Positions 19,500 through 29,484 of a DNA stretch of 42,376 nucleotides are shown here, piece after piece. The stretch covers positions 2,034-44,409 of the forward strand of contig MLAK01000943.1 of NCBI GenBank assembly GCA_001839685.1, written 5' to 3'. Made by a program: the position numbers and the translations under genes. Every line of letters begins with the position of its first letter. The first letter of the stretch is position 1. The notes below the pieces were generated by a model, which searched no databases, was not told the DNA's origin, and was given only the letters and a program-made list of their open reading frames with translations. Source of the DNA: Tritrichomonas foetus. Lineage: Eukaryota; Parabasalia; Tritrichomonadida; Tritrichomonadidae.

Positions 19500-20612
19500 T
19501 CAGCAGCAGCAGCACAAAGTATCGTCTTTTTCATTCAGCTCACTCAATTGCATGACTGAGTAGTTTCTTCCTCTTCCACGAATGAGCGGTGCTTTCAAGG
19601 AATTCTTCTTTCCGTCAATTTGTTGCATGATTATAGGTGGCACTCCAAGTTCTGTATAGTAAGGCATCACGTCTGCCCCACTGTCGATTCTTAAAGCGAC
19701 TCCAAACTCGTTTGCCAGTTGTTTTCTGTACTGTTCAATGTAGTCTGCCCAGTCATACGGATCATCTTCTTTGAAGCCGTGCTTAGAGCATATTTGATCA
19801 AGAATTGAAAGCATGTAATTATAGTCGGGATCGCTCTCAAATGCCAATGATGCAATATGGGACCAAATGTCGTAAAGCAATGGGTCCAAATCCTTCACGG
19901 CGTCTTGAACATCATATCGGTTCTTTAAAACTGCTACATCAACATTCGACGATACTCCTTTCCACGGCAGGGTCCCCAAAAGCACATCCAGGAGGAAATA
20001 AAACCACGAAGTCAAATCATCCCTTCGAGATAAGTCATTTCCTGAATGCGCGTTCAAACTGGCGTATGTTTTTGTTCCGCGGAACCCTGTTCGTTGGCGC
20101 GGCTTTTCGTGCTGCTTTGTTCGCTGGTCGCGAAAGACGCGGACGAGCCCGAAGTCAATCAGGCAGATTGGGGGCTGTCCTGGCTGGTGTGTGAGTCGCA
20201 TGAGAACGTTTGCTGGCTTGATGTCGCGATGGATGAATCCGAGCATATGCAAGGATTGAATTGCGCGAAGAACGTGGCGTCCAATACGAATTCCCGAGGA
20301 GAGGGATAACCGGCGTGCGTCGAGGTGTTTGACAATAGACGATAGAGATGGTCCAACAAGCTCCATGGCAATCCAATCAAGCGAATTGGTCTCGCCTGTA
20401 TCAAATAGCCGTGGAAAGTAGGGACTCTCTTGGATTCTTCGAAGTACTTTTGTTTCGAAATTTAAGGTCTTTCGTTCGGCGGCAGCTGACTCGTTTTTGA
20501 TGGCATATAATAATCCGGTTTCTGAATCTCGAACAGCGAATATTTTACCGAAGGCACCTTGGCCAATCTGTGGGCCAATGGTAAAGCGGCCGACTTTCAT
20601 TCCGGTTCTCAT
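19500..20612 (-). CDS. CK1/TTBK-family protein kinase with a polycysteine tail
   Basis: A 370-residue serine/threonine kinase of the casein kinase 1 superfamily. The kinase domain fills about 7-290: glycine loop IGQGAFGKIF (16-25), AIKNE for the ATP-anchoring lysine, catalytic loop HRDIKPANVLM, metal-binding DFG, and the CK1/TTBK signature RGTKTYASLNAH followed by LSRRDDLTSWFYFLL. These residues argue for activity. The C-terminal extension of about 80 residues ends DDTLCCCC. Terminal cysteine clusters are palmitoylated in yeast Yck1/Yck2, so membrane attachment is a reasonable inference. A second in-frame ATG (MKVGRF) lies four codons in. TCATTA lies just upstream of the first ATG. The part coding for the catalytic region (about 20040-20300) is markedly GC-richer than the rest. 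Confidence 0.93.
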   Translation of the reverse strand: MRTGMKVGRFTIGPQIGQGAFGKIFAVRDSETGLLYAIKNESAAAERKTLNFETKVLRRIQESPYFPRLFDTGETNSLDWIAMELVGPSLSSIVKHLDARRLSLSSGIRIGRHVLRAIQSLHMLGFIHRDIKPANVLMRLTHQPGQPPICLIDFGLVRVFRDQRTKQHEKPRQRTGFRGTKTYASLNAHSGNDLSRRDDLTSWFYFLLDVLLGTLPWKGVSSNVDVAVLKNRYDVQDAVKDLDPLLYDIWSHIASLAFESDPDYNYMLSILDQICSKHGFKEDDPYDWADYIEQYRKQLANEFGVALRIDSGADVMPYYTELGVPPIIMQQIDGKKNSLKAPLIRGRGRNYSVMQLSELNEKDDTLCCCC

Positions 20613-20955
20613 TGGCGAACTTTAATGAGTAAGAAAGTGAAAACTAAGCTCTGAATCTGCTTCCGACTTTTGAATAGGATCAATGAAAATTGAATTGTTA
20701 TTCGATAAGGTTTTGTGAAGGATTGAAAGGCAATAAAAAAATCCACCATCCAGAAAAAAATAGCTTTATCTCATTCTTTATGAATCTCCTGATTGTATGA
20801 ATTAAAGAGACACTCTAATTCACATTCAAGAGTCGGGAAAGCCATAAAAACACTGGAACAAAATCTGCAAGCGAATTCACATCGAAACCATGGAAAATGA
20901 GAATGAGAATGAAATATTAGACATGAGTGAATAATTACATTAGATTGCTTATCGT
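20613..20955. promoter_or_regulatory. Kinase upstream region with Inr-like motif
   Basis: 343-bp spacer. TCATTA on the minus strand (20623-20628) matches the trichomonad initiator 11-16 bp upstream of the kinase ATG. The remainder is AT-rich and holds the 3' flank of the triple-C2 gene. Confidence 0.5.
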
Positions 20956-22458
20956 TTACTGGTATTTGACTGAATGTGTGAGTGAGAGTGTGATCTTTCC
21001 GAAATCAACGAATTGAGCAAGCTCCTTTGGAAGCTTTGGTGGCTTCTGGAGTTCGTATTCTTGCTCGACTGGCTCGTTGTCCTTAAGATCCTTGAGTGGT
21101 ACAGTTACTTGACCGATGCAGACGTCGCTCAAAATCTTGTGTTGTTGGACGACCTTTACAAGGAGTGAATCTCCCTTCTTAGCCTTTTCGATTTCGAATG
21201 AGTGGTTGTAGACTGGATCCTGTGTGTCTTTGGCAACTTCTGTCTTGATTGCGGCCTTGCCCTTCTTTTCGTGGGCGGACTTGGAGACGACGCTGATTGT
21301 AACGTAAGCGTCTGTTCCATCGCTGTCAGCCTTGGGGAGGTCTCTGCATGAGACTATTGTTCCGGAGATTGAATCAGAAACTCTTACTGGCTTGGCACTC
21401 TTTGATGGAGCCTTCAATTCGTGGTGGACATGAAGCTTCTTTTCGCTTGAGTGAAGGCTGGAAAGTGTGTGTGAGCAGGTGTAGCTGCTGAATGATGTTG
21501 AGTAGCTTGATGAGTATGATCCAAGTGTGAATGAGCATGATTTGTGGCTATGGCTATGACTATTGCTTTTGGATGAGTGTGAGCTTGTGTCAAGAACAAT
21601 ATCACGTGTTTTGACTTCGGCGTTTGCCTCGAGGACTTGGAACTTAATGACGAGGTGGCCTCCCTTCTTCTTCTTGTATTTGACATCCTCGGACCACTCG
21701 ACTTCTTGTCCCATTGGGAATTGATTGACGTGGAATTTAACGTCATCAACCATTTGGTCATCACTTGCGATATCCTTATCGAACATCTTGAAGACAAGAA
21801 CATCTTTGTTGTAATCTCTGACTTGGAAGACATGTTCTTCGTTCCAGACTGGATCGAGGGTGTTGTCTTTAGTTGAGGATTTCCAGTAGAAGGCATCTTC
21901 TTTTGGAAAACCGTCGAGTTGGAAAACGCAATATGGATCGCTCTTTCCAACTGGATCCATCTTCTTGAGCTTGGATGCAGAAACAAGTAATACTCTGAGT
22001 TGGCATGGAACTGGTTCATTTGTTTCTTGAACTTTCTCTTCTGCTGGAGCTGCTGCTGGAGCATCACCTTCGTTAAAGACTTGGATTTCAAGCTTGAGGG
22101 TACCAGCCTTCTTCTTCTTCTTGCGTTTGAGGGAGATTTCTTCAACCTTCACTTCACCGAGTGGGTAGTTGGAAAGTGGAAGTTCAATTTCGTCGGCGAT
22201 TTTATCGTCCTTTCCAAGCTTATCTTTGTCGTAAACAGAAATAAGAAGGACATCATCAGCTGGTGATTTTGAAGTAAGATCGAATTCTTGGTTCCAAACT
22301 GGGTCAAGTGTTTCTTTGATTGTTTTTGTCTTTAAAGCTTTGTCTTTCTTGCCGAAAGATTTTAATTTGAGTTTGCAATATGGATCGCTCTTTCCACCGA
22401 TATCTGCTGCAATGAGATCGTGTGCTTCGCAAACTTTTACGTGTAAGCGTACAGCCAT
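20956..22458 (-). CDS. Triple C2-domain protein
   Basis: A 500-residue soluble protein with three C2 domains, modules that usually bind phospholipid in a Ca2+-dependent way. C2A (about 1-130) keeps the acidic calcium loops (AADIGGKSDPY and YDKDKLGKDDKIAD). C2B (about 150-275) also keeps them (KKMDPVGKSDPY, FDKDIASDDQMVDD). C2C (about 358-500) has the first loop (KADSDGTDAY) but the third loop has lost its aspartates (VVQQHKILSDV), so it probably does not bind calcium. A Ser/His-rich linker (about 285-355, e.g. SHSHSHKS) joins C2B and C2C. No signal peptide or membrane helix is present. Codon use is GC-richer and more biased than in neighbours, which suggests high expression. TCACTA and TCACTT initiator-like motifs precede the ATG; the stop lies in TAAA. 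Confidence 0.93.
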   Translation of the reverse strand: MAVRLHVKVCEAHDLIAADIGGKSDPYCKLKLKSFGKKDKALKTKTIKETLDPVWNQEFDLTSKSPADDVLLISVYDKDKLGKDDKIADEIELPLSNYPLGEVKVEEISLKRKKKKKAGTLKLEIQVFNEGDAPAAAPAEEKVQETNEPVPCQLRVLLVSASKLKKMDPVGKSDPYCVFQLDGFPKEDAFYWKSSTKDNTLDPVWNEEHVFQVRDYNKDVLVFKMFDKDIASDDQMVDDVKFHVNQFPMGQEVEWSEDVKYKKKKGGHLVIKFQVLEANAEVKTRDIVLDTSSHSSKSNSHSHSHKSCSFTLGSYSSSYSTSFSSYTCSHTLSSLHSSEKKLHVHHELKAPSKSAKPVRVSDSISGTIVSCRDLPKADSDGTDAYVTISVVSKSAHEKKGKAAIKTEVAKDTQDPVYNHSFEIEKAKKGDSLLVKVVQQHKILSDVCIGQVTVPLKDLKDNEPVEQEYELQKPPKLPKELAQFVDFGKITLSLTHSVKYQ

Positions 22459-22465
22459 TTGGTAA

Positions 22466-22476
22466 TAGTGAAGTGA
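22466..22476 (-). promoter_or_regulatory. Inr-like motifs of the triple-C2 gene
   Basis: TCACTA (22466-22471) and overlapping TCACTT (22471-22476) on the minus strand both match TCAYTW, 8-18 bp upstream of the ATG. Confidence 0.5.
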
Positions 22477-22527
22477 ACACTTTTCTATAGTTTATGATCC
22501 TTTTTTGTGATAAACCGATCGTAAGTA

Positions 22528-22550
22528 CTGAAAAAGAAGTACTTTTTCAG
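22528..22550. repeat. Perfect 9-bp inverted repeat upstream of the C2 gene
   Basis: CTGAAAAAG and its complement CTTTTTCAG surround a 5-nt spacer, centred about 80 bp upstream of the C2 gene ATG. It could be a protein-binding palindrome. No function is known. Confidence 0.4.
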
Positions 22551-22746
22551 AAGATGATTGATCATAAATTTTTGGTGATGTGAATGTTTTATGCAAAAAT
22601 AGAATAAAATGAGGAAAAGCACATAATATCGACATCTCCAACCGGCAAATGGATGTTTTAATGAGTATTATATATTCTATAACGTGTACTCAATCTTGTG
22701 ATGACACAATCACGTCGGCTGACTCAATGATACTCAATAATCACTG

Positions 22747-23022
22747 ATGATTATTGTGACCGTTAATATAAATTTTCTTTTTCGTAAAGATTTCATAATT
22801 AGATTCATTATGAAAGAAGAAAGAAGTTGGAATAAAATACTAAAAATTCAAGGACAAGGGATAATTGGAGAGAATATAGAAAAATTCCGATTATTCAAAA
22901 TTTGTGCTTCTCAAAAGCTTTCAAAAAGCGAAACAAAAGCACTGAAAAAACAAATAGTTTACGATCACCTAATTCATTTCTCGAAGAATTTCCCATTCAA
23001 TTATCAGAATATATTGAATTAA
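22747..23022 (+). CDS. Small hypothetical protein (uncertain)
   Basis: A 91-residue open frame from ATG with a basic, helical composition (a lysine-rich segment near residues 56-70) and no recognised domain. It may be shorter, starting at the internal ATG at 22810 (MKEERSWNK). It lies divergently from the triple-C2 gene. Codon use is AT-rich, like the spacer. It could be real or chance. Confidence 0.3.
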   Translation: MIIVTVNINFLFRKDFIIRFIMKEERSWNKILKIQGQGIIGENIEKFRLFKICASQKLSKSETKALKKQIVYDHLIHFSKNFPFNYQNILN

Positions 23023-23871
23023 ATTGTGAAACAAATTAAATAGCTTTTTCTCGAATATCGATATTCATTTTTTGAATATTTTGTCATTTTTATCGTATTA
23101 AGCGATATCAAAGGCGATGCATCGTGTAATCAAATTGTAAATTAAGTCAATGACAAAGTTTGCACCATCTTTTATAATTTTTCTGTTTTTTTGTGATTCA
23201 TCAAGATTTGAAAGATTATTTTGACGGCAGTAAAAAAAAATCGATTAAATACTCACTCACATTATTTTTGTTTGATAATGAGGTTTTGCACTGAGTTTCT
23301 TTGACTAGAAAAAAAAGAATCACTTCGTTTGACAAGAATGCGTTGAACTAAGTATTAATTCCTAAATTTCCTCTTAGAGTTTGTTTTATAGTTAAAAATT
23401 ATCGATTTTGGTTTATTAGCTTATCAATAAGTATTGTATTCTTATAAGAAATCTCTAATCACGCAATCCACTTTTTCTCAAAACTCCAAAATGAAAAAAA
23501 TTGATAAAAAGAGTTGTAATTTATACATCTTATGAGATTTTTTTGGGATGTTAAGATGAGATTGTTCTTGCTCTGATTTTTTAAACTCTAGATGCTAATA
23601 AAAAATTTTTTTCCTGGGATTTCTATTTCAGTGTGTCAAAACTTGGGGAAAATGTATTTTAAATATTATAGAAACAACTAATTATGAAACTTAGGAAATT
23701 ATTATGTATAATTCTATCATGATTCACGATAGAATGTTTATTTCAACTTTTTAAATTTCCAAAAAACAATAAATTCAATTTTTATTTCTGCTTTTATGCA
23801 TATACAAAACAATTTTTTTTTCCTTCTGAAAAAATCTGATATTTCCTTTTGCTGACTTGGAAAATTCAAGA
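23023..23871. other. AT-rich gene-free stretch
   Basis: 849 bp without a credible gene. A small inverted repeat, ATTCTATC...GATAGAAT, lies at about 23710-23736. Otherwise homopolymer A/T runs only. Confidence 0.5.
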
Positions 23872-25221
23872 TTAATCGCCACTTGGGCCGTGGAAGTAAA
23901 ATTCAAACAATCTGGCCTTATCGGAAATTTCTGGTGGTAAATTTTCCCCGTGAATCAAATCATTTACTACATCCCATCCATCAACTTCATCGAAAACACG
24001 ATAAAACAAAATTGAAAACGGATCAGGTGAACTTGGAAACATTGCCAGATTTCCAAAGGCTTGAAAAAGTAAGTCAACTAATCCGAAATCTTCGATCTCA
24101 AGACATTCAACCAAATTTTCAAGCAAGGATGAATCAACAAAACTTTCGAAGTGTTCCCTATCACAATTAATTATACAATTTGCGACAAACATTGCCAATG
24201 TTTTACGAACTATTAATTTGTGACTTGAATTAAACATTTGTTGGGCAAATTTAGATAGGCCAACATTAATTAGAAAATGTACTCCCTCAGGTCCAACTTT
24301 GGCTAATGATGAAAGACACTTTAGAGCATTTTTAATTAATCTCTGATCTGCTGAACTAAATAAACTCAATATTTTTTGGTAATCGAATTCAATTAAACAT
24401 TTTGTAGTTTCAAGTAAAGTTGATAAACACTTTAATGCAAGGATTTGACTATTTATATCATCACTTTGGATTTGGGAAATAATTAGAGGAATCACAATTG
24501 GTGGAGTGATAAATTGAACAGATTTTGAATCAATTTTAAGCATCCATTTAAATAAAGAAAGACGATCAAAATCGCACATTTCACCTTTGATGGTTAATTC
24601 CATTAATGATGGAAAAAGTTGTGGTGGAATTTCAAAAGGTTTTGATCGACCTTTATTTGAAAAACTGGTCAATAGAAAAACTGAAGAGTGCTTGAAAGGA
24701 TATTCGTCTATAAAGTGGAGATAGTCCTCAAAGTCCATCAAATTCTGTACAGCGTCCGAATACGTTCCCCCTCTCTTCGAAAAAATGAACAAAATGTTCA
24801 AACAAGGCTCGACAATTGAAGAATCAGATCGATTTTTGATATGACCATAAATCAGGCTGACAAACCGTTGTAGCGCTTCATTATCAAGCCCAACCTTTGG
24901 AGAAACTCCGACCAAGATATTTAAAGCAGCACTCATGACTGTTTCCGGAACGAGCGAATCCAAAATATTTGTCAAAATCGGAAATAAAATCGGATAAAAT
25001 GCTTCATTTAATATGAGTTCATCACCGTGATTTTTGTTTATCTCGTTGATCGTGTTAAGTAACTTTGCAGCGTCGTTAAAATTTTGCGAATTGAATGATT
25101 CAGATAATCTATTGGATAAGTCGCAAATTGAAGTATAAGTTGAGGTGTCGAGTTTTCCATCTGAAACTTCGCGGAGTTCTTTTTCAAGTTCGCGTTTTCG
25201 ATCTTGAAGGGCTGGCTCCAT
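23872..25221 (-). CDS. Armadillo/HEAT-repeat protein (importin-alpha-like)
   Basis: A 449-residue all-helical repeat protein. Typical ARM helices are RLIKNALKCLSSLAKVGPEG followed by VRKTLAMFVANCI, and ILALKCLSTLLETT. The pattern resembles importin-alpha, the adaptor that recognises nuclear localisation signals. The N-terminal segment (RKRELEKELREVSD) is short and not basic enough to be a proper importin-beta-binding domain, and the characteristic Trp/Asn ladder is not evident. Trichomonads have expanded sets of such ARM-like proteins, and a general scaffold role is equally possible. The start is the first ATG; no TCAYTW motif lies right before it. Confidence 0.7.
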   Translation of the reverse strand: MEPALQDRKRELEKELREVSDGKLDTSTYTSICDLSNRLSESFNSQNFNDAAKLLNTINEINKNHGDELILNEAFYPILFPILTNILDSLVPETVMSAALNILVGVSPKVGLDNEALQRFVSLIYGHIKNRSDSSIVEPCLNILFIFSKRGGTYSDAVQNLMDFEDYLHFIDEYPFKHSSVFLLTSFSNKGRSKPFEIPPQLFPSLMELTIKGEMCDFDRLSLFKWMLKIDSKSVQFITPPIVIPLIISQIQSDDINSQILALKCLSTLLETTKCLIEFDYQKILSLFSSADQRLIKNALKCLSSLAKVGPEGVHFLINVGLSKFAQQMFNSSHKLIVRKTLAMFVANCIINCDREHFESFVDSSLLENLVECLEIEDFGLVDLLFQAFGNLAMFPSSPDPFSILFYRVFDEVDGWDVVNDLIHGENLPPEISDKARLFEFYFHGPSGD

Positions 25222-25625
25222 TCGTCAAGTGTAAAGTATTTAAATTTATTTTTGTCGTTTTATTTTACTACGCAATTTTTTCTTGTCATGAAACTTTTTC
25301 TCTGAAAAAAGTATTCATATTCGGTTAATGGGTGGAAAGTGAAACGATTATAACACTCTCTGCCACTATTATTTTATCACAAAATGACAAATGTCGTGTT
25401 GTAAATCTCACAAAAATCGAATCTAGTTGAAAATGATGTTATCTCATCATTTTAAATAATATGTTACTTTAAATAGAATTATTATTATTAAAATATATTA
25501 TTAGACATAAACAAATGATATTAATATTATTAATAATTTCTATGCCAAGATAATCGCGCAACTATCAGACACATTAAATTGAAAACAAAAACATCAAATT
25601 CTGAAATCATTCAACGACACCTTTG
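25222..25625. other. Divergent intergenic region
   Basis: 404 bp between the start codons of the ARM-repeat gene (minus) and the LRR gene (plus). TCATTC, one base off the Inr consensus, lies about 20 bp before the LRR ATG. Otherwise AT-rich. Confidence 0.45.
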
Positions 25626-27529
25626 ATGGGGAATATCGAAAGTACTGGAGAAGAAGTTGAGCATAATCCTGAAAATATCAATCTTCAAAATAGAGATCTT
25701 TCCAAGATTTCGCTTCAAATTGTTAAACCAATTTTTAATCAGATTGTAAGTTTAAATCTCGCGCAAAACAAAATAAAAATGTTGCCAATTGGTTTACTCA
25801 ATCTTCGATCACTTGTTTTATCATATAATGGTCTCACTGAAATCAACAAACAAATGACCCTGGCTTTATTATCTTATCCTCAATTGGAGATGCTTGACTT
25901 GTCTTTAAATCATCTAACTTGTATTCCAAATGAAATAACAAATATGAAAAGTTTAAAAAGAATTATTACTTTTGGAAATACACTATCAGACCTTAATTGT
26001 TATTCTTCATCAATAATTTCACTGGATTGTGGACAAAATTGGCTTGAGAAACTTCCCAAATGCTCAACAATAACTCAATTATTAAATCTTGATATGAATT
26101 TTCTAAAAGAAGTTAACTGTAATAGATTACCTGTTAAAAGCCTTGTTCGAATTTGTTTTAGATTAAATCAAATTTCCAAAATCATACCATTTGCATCATT
26201 TCAATTTCTAAAAGTGCTTGATTTAGGACATAACAGATTAGAATCATTACCTGACATTTCTAAAATTGCACCAAAATTGCGAATCATTGATATTTCATAT
26301 AACCATTTGACCACATTCCCAGTTCTTCCAAAAAGTATTAACGAAATTTATCTTCAAATGAATAAAATCAAATCTATGCCAGATAATTTGGCAAGCTTTC
26401 CTGTTTTATCCTCTCTCGATTTATCAGACAATAAAATAAAATATATTCCAGTTTTGCCTCCATTGATTCGAATTTTGAATCTAAATAATAATGATATCAC
26501 ACACTTTCAACAATCTGATTGCTCAGAACTCTCCAATTTTTCCTGTGTGAACAACAAGCTTCAAGAGATTCCGGTTTTTAAATATGGATATTTAAATAGA
26601 TATGTATTTATTTCGAATTGTATAAAGAAAATAAATATTTTAGCATTTTATCAAAATGTTGTAAAAATTGATTTAACTGATAATTTAATTGATGAATTAC
26701 CTGATGAAATTTTCCTTTTGCAAGAATTTCCTTTATTACTTCATTTAATTGTTGCACGAAATAATATTTTATATCTTCCAATGACTTTCCATAATTCATC
26801 TATCACGACTCTTAACTTATCTTGTAACCCCATCCGAAAACTACCAAATCAATTTCCAATTACAATTGAGCATATATCTGTTGCACATTGTGGGTTAACA
26901 AATTTACCGCAATCATTAAGTGATTGCAAAGAATTAATTGAACTTGATGCTTCTGGAAATAATTTAACTCAAATTCCATATATGAATGAATTGACTTTAC
27001 TTTATTTATCAATGAATAACATAGAAGAATTTCCTAGATTATCAATAAAACTGATATCGCTAGATTTATCATGCAATAATTTAAATGTTATACCAGAAAA
27101 TTTAAAATTTAGAAATCTCCTTTATTTTGATCTTTCCTATAATCAACTTGACAGAATTCCTGATACTTTTTGTGCACCAAAGTTATATTCTTTCAAACTC
27201 TCACATAATCATACTATTAGTTATTTTCCTTTTTCCAATTTTCCCTTATTAAATTATCTAGATATTTCAGAAACAAAAATAACGATTAATCAAAATCCTT
27301 TATTTACCATCATTTCATCTGATGGATCTCTTAATTCCTCAGTTTTTGCTAGATTAATTCAATGCAATTCATCATGTGTAATTGCACAAAACAAGGGACA
27401 TCAAGAAGCTTTTGAAGACGCTTACATTATTAGATCACCTTTAATTAACAATATAAATTTATTTGGCTTTTGGATGGCCCATTCAGGATGTAATTCAGAT
27501 TCATTAGGGGCATTTGAATTTACCAATTA
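25626..27529 (+). pseudogene. LRR protein with degenerate PP2C domain, cut by mariner
   Basis: The visible 634 codons start MGNIES, which fits an N-myristoylation signal (Gly2, Ser6). From about residue 18 to 560 there are some 20 leucine-rich repeats of 21-23 residues with the pattern LxxLDLSxNxLxxIPxx. Then a PP2C-type phosphatase domain begins: KGHQEAFEDAY (near 597) matches the R..MEDAH motif, but the next motif reads FGFWMAHSG (near 615) where active enzymes have FGxFDGHxG. The metal-binding Asp is therefore missing. The frame ends because mariner copy 2 inserted at a TA inside the codon for Tyr in FTNY. The rest of the domain would need about 190 codons and could lie in the 662-base gap beyond the element. 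LRR-PP2C fusions occur in PHLPP phosphatases and in some adenylyl cyclases. Confidence 0.8.
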
Positions 27530-28819
27530 TAGGGTGTCCGGAGGTGTGATGTCACTACCCACATTAGAAGTGAAATCAATACATTATATTTNTAAATAAT
27601 AAACTATGCAATGTTAACATAAAAATTTTGAAAACAATTTTTTTTTCTCTTGACTGAAAATAGAGATAAAGAATCTTTTTCATAAAAAAAAAGAATAATT
27701 TATAAACGTACACGATGCACGTTTATTAAAAAATGATTGATCAACATTCAATCATAACTTTTCTGCAGCTTGAAGGAAAAAGGGGCAAAGAAATATATGA
27801 AGAAATGAAGAGTGTCTTGAAAGAAAAATGTTTGTCTCAAAGACAAATCTACCGAGTCATGGCAGAACTGAACAGAAGTCAAAACACACAGCCTGTGAAA
27901 AAAGAGAAAAAGTGCCAAAGTTATGATATTCTTGACTGGAAAATTTTAGATGTTTTAACCGAATTTCCACATTCATCGTGTCGATATATTGCTAATGTTT
28001 TAGGTGAACCAAAATCGACAATTTATGATCGTTTAACATCAAAATTAATGTATAAACATGTGCATCTTCGATGGGTGCCACATATTCTAACAGAAAATCA
28101 AAAGGCCAATAGAGTTTTATTGGCAAAAAAACTTCTTAAAATTTTGAATGCAGAACAAAAAACTAATTTCACCTTTTTAATAACAGGAGATGAGTCTTGG
28201 TTTTATTCCAAGACTGATTTCAATACACAATGGATTCCTGAAAACTCAGTAATCCCAACTATTCAAAATCCAGGGTTTCAGATCACTAAATTTATGGTGA
28301 CTGTATTTTGGAACCCTCATGGGATAATTCATATTGATGTTTTGCCGCCAAATGAAAAGTTTAATGCTGCATATTATATTACAGCCATTATGTCAAAAAT
28401 TGTTGAGTTTAAAAACTCGAATAATTATAAAAAATTATTTGTTCATTATGACAATGCAAAGCCTCATGTGGCAAAAATTGTCAAAAAATATATAAATGAA
28501 AACTCACTAGAATCAGTTCCACATCCGGCATATTCACCTGATTTGGCGCCTAGCGACTTTTTTTTATTTGGAACTATTAAAGAAAAAGTTAAAGGAATTG
28601 TTTTTGAATCACCAAGCCATTTGATTCAAACAATAGTCCAAATTTTCAATGAAATTCCATCGGAAACTTTGTTTTCAGTTTTTGCAGAATGGCAAAATAG
28701 ACTGAAAAAAGTTATTGATGCCAATGGAGACTACATATTTTGAAATACTTATCAATAAAAAATGACTTATTAGAAATGACTTTATTATACTTAGTGACAT
28801 CACATTACCGGACACCCTA
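27530..28819 (+). mobile_element. Mariner element, copy 2, inserted in the LRR gene
   Basis: A second full 1290-bp copy, flanked by TA. I found one difference from copy 1: T instead of C at the 16th base of the left end (27545), which makes its terminal repeats slightly more symmetric (three mismatches instead of four). One base (27592) is ambiguous. The near identity implies recent movement of at least one copy. The right end lies two bases before the run of N. Confidence 0.95.
27733..28743 (+). CDS. Mariner transposase (DD34D), copy 2
   Basis: 336 residues, identical at the protein level to the copy 1 transposase, with the same D153, D240 and D275 and the same WVPH signature. The frame is intact, so the insertion in the LRR gene is probably still mobile. 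Confidence 0.97.
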   Translation: MIDQHSIITFLQLEGKRGKEIYEEMKSVLKEKCLSQRQIYRVMAELNRSQNTQPVKKEKKCQSYDILDWKILDVLTEFPHSSCRYIANVLGEPKSTIYDRLTSKLMYKHVHLRWVPHILTENQKANRVLLAKKLLKILNAEQKTNFTFLITGDESWFYSKTDFNTQWIPENSVIPTIQNPGFQITKFMVTVFWNPHGIIHIDVLPPNEKFNAAYYITAIMSKIVEFKNSNNYKKLFVHYDNAKPHVAKIVKKYINENSLESVPHPAYSPDLAPSDFFLFGTIKEKVKGIVFESPSHLIQTIVQIFNEIPSETLFSVFAEWQNRLKKVIDANGDYIF

Positions 28820-28822
28820 TAT

Positions 28823-29484
28823 NNNNNNNNNNNNNNNNNNNNNNNNNNNNNNNNNNNNNNNNNNNNNNNNNNNNNNNNNNNNNNNNNNNNNNNNNNNNNN
28901 NNNNNNNNNNNNNNNNNNNNNNNNNNNNNNNNNNNNNNNNNNNNNNNNNNNNNNNNNNNNNNNNNNNNNNNNNNNNNNNNNNNNNNNNNNNNNNNNNNNN
29001 NNNNNNNNNNNNNNNNNNNNNNNNNNNNNNNNNNNNNNNNNNNNNNNNNNNNNNNNNNNNNNNNNNNNNNNNNNNNNNNNNNNNNNNNNNNNNNNNNNNN
29101 NNNNNNNNNNNNNNNNNNNNNNNNNNNNNNNNNNNNNNNNNNNNNNNNNNNNNNNNNNNNNNNNNNNNNNNNNNNNNNNNNNNNNNNNNNNNNNNNNNNN
29201 NNNNNNNNNNNNNNNNNNNNNNNNNNNNNNNNNNNNNNNNNNNNNNNNNNNNNNNNNNNNNNNNNNNNNNNNNNNNNNNNNNNNNNNNNNNNNNNNNNNN
29301 NNNNNNNNNNNNNNNNNNNNNNNNNNNNNNNNNNNNNNNNNNNNNNNNNNNNNNNNNNNNNNNNNNNNNNNNNNNNNNNNNNNNNNNNNNNNNNNNNNNN
29401 NNNNNNNNNNNNNNNNNNNNNNNNNNNNNNNNNNNNNNNNNNNNNNNNNNNNNNNNNNNNNNNNNNNNNNNNNNNNNNNNNNNN
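28823..29484. other. Assembly gap (662 N)
   Basis: A run of N starting just after the right end of mariner copy 2. The true size and content are unknown. Open frames running through it are artefacts. Confidence 0.99.
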
